Shown in pieces: positions 20,991-23,350 of a stretch of DNA of 23,350 nt. The notes under the pieces are model-generated. The model did no database searches. It worked only from the letters and a program-made list of their open reading frames with translations, and had not been told where the DNA came from. The translations under genes and the position numbers were made by a program. Location of the stretch: the IMG/VR virus record IMGVR_UViG_3300042870_001718, positions 1 through 23,350 of that record; one strand, given 5' to 3'. Source of the DNA: a virus. The stretch's first letter is position 1. Every line of letters starts with the position of its first letter.

Positions 20991-21019
20991 ATTATGAGGC
21001 AAACCATTCGCGATGTCAA
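20991..21019 (-). promoter_or_regulatory. Sigma70 promoter of the - strand membrane operon
   Basis: On the - strand: TTGACA (21019-21014, perfect -35), 17-base spacer, CATAAT (20996-20991, 5 of 6). It points at the gene starting at 20898. The expected start lies at about 20984, touching the palindrome at 20949-20981. Confidence 0.7.
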
Positions 21020-21057
21020 ACATCATTGACATAATTGATACAAAACCCGCCTTTATC

Positions 21058-21096
21058 GGAACGTCCACCAATCGCCCGCCGTGCGCCCATTACAAT
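21058..21096 (+). promoter_or_regulatory. Candidate late promoter C
   Basis: GGAACG (21058-21063), 27 bases, TACAAT (21091-21096). Predicted start near 21103, 23 bases before the ATG at 21126. The leader TTAAGGTGCGG before that ATG resembles AAAAAGGATGCGG at site D. It overlaps no gene, but transcription from it runs antisense through the gene at 21148-21507 towards the gp25-like gene. Confidence 0.5.
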
Positions 21097-21125
21097 CACG
21101 CATCAATCATTTTTAAGGTGCGGTT

Positions 21126-21422
21126 ATGTGGAACAAAACGTTAAATACTATTGGCGGGTGGCTGGTTTGGGCGGGGTACGTCCTGCTAAATCGTCAGCCG
21201 CGAGGGATTGCGAAAAAATATGTAGGAGGGCTTGTTGTGCAGCCATTGTTACTTTCATCGCTCGCCAACCTAAGTTGTTTCTCAGACCTATATGAAACGG
21301 GAATTGAATATGTAGCACACCCGTTTCCTCGTTTTTTGAGCCTTGAATCGGAACATCAACTGTCACAATCTCTAGCATCGACTGTGGTTCAGTGGACACG
21401 ATACCCGCCAGAAGCAGAATAA
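21126..21422 (+). CDS. Doubtful + strand reading frame behind promoter C
   Basis: A 98-residue frame with ATG at 21126, AAGG nine bases upstream and a correctly spaced late-promoter motif. The first 22 residues (MWNKTLNTIGGWLVWAGYVLLN) could be a membrane helix. From 21148 on, the frame is antisense to a - strand gene that has better coding character. It may be a real small gene, or only the start of a gene whose remainder was replaced by the - strand gene. Confidence 0.25.
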   Translation: MWNKTLNTIGGWLVWAGYVLLNRQPRGIAKKYVGGLVVQPLLLSSLANLSCFSDLYETGIEYVAHPFPRFLSLESEHQLSQSLASTVVQWTRYPPEAE

Positions 21423-21507
21423 CTTCTTGTTTGAGATTACTCAGCTCATCTGAACTTAAATGCGGCAATTGGCTTTTGATGATGTTGATTGGCGTGTTGT
21501 TACTCAT
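21148..21507 (-). CDS. Accessory protein, unknown function
   Basis: A 119-residue protein starting at the ATG at 21507 behind AAGGGAG; the frame is open further up to 21597 without a ribosome site. It begins MSNNTPINIIKSQLPHLSSDELSNLKQEVILLLAGI (two helices), followed by a beta-rich part (IVTVDVPIQGSKNEETGVLHIQFPFHIG) and a helix with AMKVTMAAQQALLHIF, ending TPPKPATRQ. No signal peptide, no membrane segment, no recognised domain. It lies alone between promoter C and the gp25-like gene, facing against the virion genes, and I see no clear own promoter. Confidence 0.55.
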   Translation of the reverse strand: MSNNTPINIIKSQLPHLSSDELSNLKQEVILLLAGIVSTEPQSMLEIVTVDVPIQGSKNEETGVLHIQFPFHIGLRNNLGWRAMKVTMAAQQALLHIFSQSLAADDLAGRTPPKPATRQ

Positions 21508-21539
21508 AAAGTCTCCCTTGAAACTTAGGATTTTACCCC

Positions 21540-21830
21540 ATGCAAACCGTCTTAAATTCAGCGTTTTTAATGAATCAAATCCGCCATTGGCTGGCAACGC
21601 CGACCAATTCGTACCTTGGTTCGGGCTATGGGATTGACATTAAGTCATACCTGCACAAACCCATGTCCACCTTTGACGGCGATGCGATTATTGACAAGCT
21701 GCGCCGCGACATTCCTGCGTTGGGGGCTTTGCCGCGCACGGTGGTGAATATTTATTTTGAAAACCAAGGCTTGGACGGCAAGTTGATGCACATTGCGGTG
21801 GGTGACAATGTCTTTAGCGTGGCCGCTTGA
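21540..21830 (+). CDS. Baseplate wedge gp25-like protein
   Basis: A 96-residue protein of the size and type of gp25-like baseplate wedge subunits, which join the baseplate to the sheath. The key stretch is WLATPTNSYLGSGYGIDIKSYLHKPMSTFDGDAIIDKLRRDIPAL, with the L.TP.....G..YG.D...L.. start of that family; the end is VVNIYFENQGLDGKLMHIAVGDNVFSV. The ATG at 21540 is used; MNQIRHW at 21570 is an alternative start. It lies just after the accessory island and before the gp6-like gene, the expected order. No separate promoter is visible immediately upstream; transcription from promoter C would reach it. Confidence 0.65.
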   Translation: MQTVLNSAFLMNQIRHWLATPTNSYLGSGYGIDIKSYLHKPMSTFDGDAIIDKLRRDIPALGALPRTVVNIYFENQGLDGKLMHIAVGDNVFSVAA

Positions 21831-21846
21831 GTGCGTGCTTGAAATA

Positions 21847-21885
21847 GGAACGTTGGCGCGGTTGCGGGTTTAAGCGCTTTAAAAT
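21847..21885 (+). promoter_or_regulatory. Candidate late promoter D (baseplate wedge operon)
   Basis: GGAACG (21847-21852), 27 bases, TAAAAT (21880-21885), the best -10 of the four sites. Predicted start near 21892, 18 bases before the wedge-protein ATG at 21910. It lies in the 79-base gap after the gp25-like gene. Confidence 0.55.
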
Positions 21886-21909
21886 TGTTGCATTAAAAAG
21901 GATGCGGCA

Positions 21910-23337
21910 ATGAGCGATATTTTAACCAAAAAAGATTTCTACGACTCCGCCATGCGCGAGTTGTCTAAGTACCCTGAGCTGGCGGTGCGCGTGAATGCGG
22001 GCGATGTGCTGATTACCCAGCACATTGGCGCGATTGCGCAGATGTTGGCGATGGTGTCGTGGCAGATTGGCGTGGCCGAGGTTGAACCTTGGACGCGGGC
22101 GCGGGATAATATGGTGCTGGCCGATGCAACGGCCAAGGGCGTGATGCCTTTTGCCAAGCCGCCGCGCTGGCAGATTAACGCGGTCAACAAGAGTGCTGAA
22201 GACAACGTGATTGGTGCGGGGCGCAAGCTCCTAGACACCAAAAGCCGTGTGTGGGTTGTGACCGATGGTGCAACCATTGCGGCGCAAGGCTCTGCGCTGA
22301 TTAGCGCGGTGCAAGAAGAAGTAAAGGTGGTGACACACACGGTCAGCACGGGCAGTAATTTCTACAAAATCGAAGTCCCCACGCTTGATATTGACCAGTA
22401 TTTAACGTCGGTATCGCTGGTGCGCACTTCGGATCAATTCCCATTTAAATTAGCCGAGCGCTTCAATAACGTTGCGCCGAACGACTGCGTGTATCACTTG
22501 ATGTCTGATGAATCCATGCGACTGTGGATTGAGTTTGGCACGGATGGCGTGGCGGGCTACGTGCCTGCACTTGGTGAGCAGTTTGATATTGTCATGCGTT
22601 ACACCTACGGCAAGGCCAATATTGCCAACGCCACGCCGTTTGGCTTTGAATATTCGTTCTCGTCCGAGACCGACAAACTCACCGAGCTGTACGCCAACGC
22701 GATGATTGATGGCGGGGCGTTTGCGCCGTCGATTGTTGAAATGCGCGAGATTACCAGCTTTCCGTCGATTTATGATGCCAACGCGGTTTATTTGGCTGAC
22801 TTTCAGTTTTTGTTGATGCGCAACTTGTCGCCGTTTGTATTTTTGAGCGTGTGGAATGAGCAGCTCGAAGAAGCTGTGCGCGGTGCAAGCGTTGACAACA
22901 TCAACGTGCTTTTTGTCTCCTTTATCAAAGCCAACACCAACGAAGCGCAAGCGAAGATTGATATCACCCGCACGATTGAATATTCCGATGATTCATACCG
23001 CGTGCGCTTTGTACCGGTGATTGAGAAATACATTCCGATTGAGGTTCACCTGCGTTTATCCCCCGTGCATGATTTTGAGAGCGTGCGGATTCGGATTCGT
23101 GAAATCCTGCTCGCGCAATACGGGCGGCAGTCAGAATGGGCGCGGCGTGGTCGCAATCGGATTAACTGGCGACACACAACGGATTTGCTCAAAAGCAAAA
23201 TCGTGGAGCTGCAAGACGCAACCAGCGACATCAGCGTGGTGGTCACGGACGACACCATCGCCAATAAGCCCGAAGAGTTCCGATACGTATCAAGCGACAG
23301 CATCAGCGTGAGCAATGCGCCGCTGATTGTGTTTTAA
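21910..23337 (+). CDS. Baseplate wedge protein, gp6/J-like
   Basis: A 475-residue protein with AAAAAGGA 8 bases before the ATG. Segments such as LADATAKGVMPFAKPPRW, VWVVTDGATIAAQGSALISAVQ, DCVYHLMSDESMRLWIEFGTDGVAGYVPALGEQFDIVMRYTYG and, near the end, IEKYIPIEVHLRLSPVHDFESVRIRIREIL..YG, match the layout of gp6/Baseplate_J-type wedge proteins: an N-terminal helix with ATA.G, a beta domain, and a C-terminal helix-strand region. They form the inner ring of the contractile-tail baseplate. The stop codon is 13 bases before the window edge, so the baseplate operon probably continues. Confidence 0.7.
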   Translation: MSDILTKKDFYDSAMRELSKYPELAVRVNAGDVLITQHIGAIAQMLAMVSWQIGVAEVEPWTRARDNMVLADATAKGVMPFAKPPRWQINAVNKSAEDNVIGAGRKLLDTKSRVWVVTDGATIAAQGSALISAVQEEVKVVTHTVSTGSNFYKIEVPTLDIDQYLTSVSLVRTSDQFPFKLAERFNNVAPNDCVYHLMSDESMRLWIEFGTDGVAGYVPALGEQFDIVMRYTYGKANIANATPFGFEYSFSSETDKLTELYANAMIDGGAFAPSIVEMREITSFPSIYDANAVYLADFQFLLMRNLSPFVFLSVWNEQLEEAVRGASVDNINVLFVSFIKANTNEAQAKIDITRTIEYSDDSYRVRFVPVIEKYIPIEVHLRLSPVHDFESVRIRIREILLAQYGRQSEWARRGRNRINWRHTTDLLKSKIVELQDATSDISVVVTDDTIANKPEEFRYVSSDSISVSNAPLIVF

Positions 23338-23350
23338 GCTGGGGCGGCTA

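Noticed and set aside
1-23350. tRNA genes, CRISPR arrays, transposases, integrase or attachment sites
   Set aside because: I looked for these and saw none. The only sizeable direct repeat is the 60-base pair at 17720 and 19190.

Overview
The window is a stretch of a contractile-tailed (myovirus-type) phage or prophage genome from a Gram-negative, probably proteobacterial, host. The host assignment is an inference. It rests on the P22-type antirepressor, a C4-type antisense RNA, an LprI-domain lipoprotein with a lipobox, a surface-adhesin-E-like secreted protein and a BPSL0067-like amidase domain. No integrase, attachment site, tRNA or host chromosomal gene is visible, so prophage and free phage cannot be told apart here.

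Region 1 (1-3273) ends the early or DNA-processing side: the C-terminus of a polyvalent protein with an inorganic-pyrophosphatase-like domain, a phage-type N6-adenine methyltransferase, and a 798-residue large polyvalent protein with an LPD1-type HEYFH metallopeptidase-like motif. A strong terminator closes it. Region 2 (3358-11663) is a virion operon: major capsid protein, a Ser/Thr-repeat protein, tail sheath (carrying an apparent single-base frameshift), an EF-hand protein with a very basic tail, a baseplate or tube-cap-like protein, tail tube, a small virion protein, a second tube-fold-like protein, and a baseplate-assembly or tail-chaperone-like pair in overlapping frames. Region 3 (11682-17115) has a long hairpin, then portal, a prohead protease-scaffold fusion, and a 943-residue tape-measure-like protein with two peptidoglycan hydrolase domains. 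Region 5 (21540-23337) resumes the virion genes with gp25-like and gp6/J-like baseplate wedge proteins.

Region 4 (17116-21507) is an accessory island between tape measure and baseplate genes. On the + strand, two sigma70-type promoters drive a small unknown gene plus a DUF2335 membrane protein, then a lysozyme-inhibitor-like lipoprotein plus a surface-adhesin-E-like protein. The second pair is bracketed by an approximately 60-bp direct repeat consisting of the DUF2335 gene 3' end plus its terminator. On the - strand lie an antirepressor gene preceded by a C4 antisense RNA (a P1/P7 immI-like module), a two-gene membrane-protein operon whose start site is covered by a 33-bp operator-like palindrome, and an unknown gene.

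The most notable unexplained signal is a set of four sites, GGAACG-N27-TANAAT-like with identical spacing. They lie upstream of the capsid gene, the portal gene, the baseplate wedge gene, and a point 23 bp before position 21126. They look like a phage-specific late promoter class. The second notable signal is in the C4-antirepressor leader. The predicted transcript begins with a sequence that mimics the C4 target at the antirepressor ribosome-binding site, so it could titrate or refold C4.
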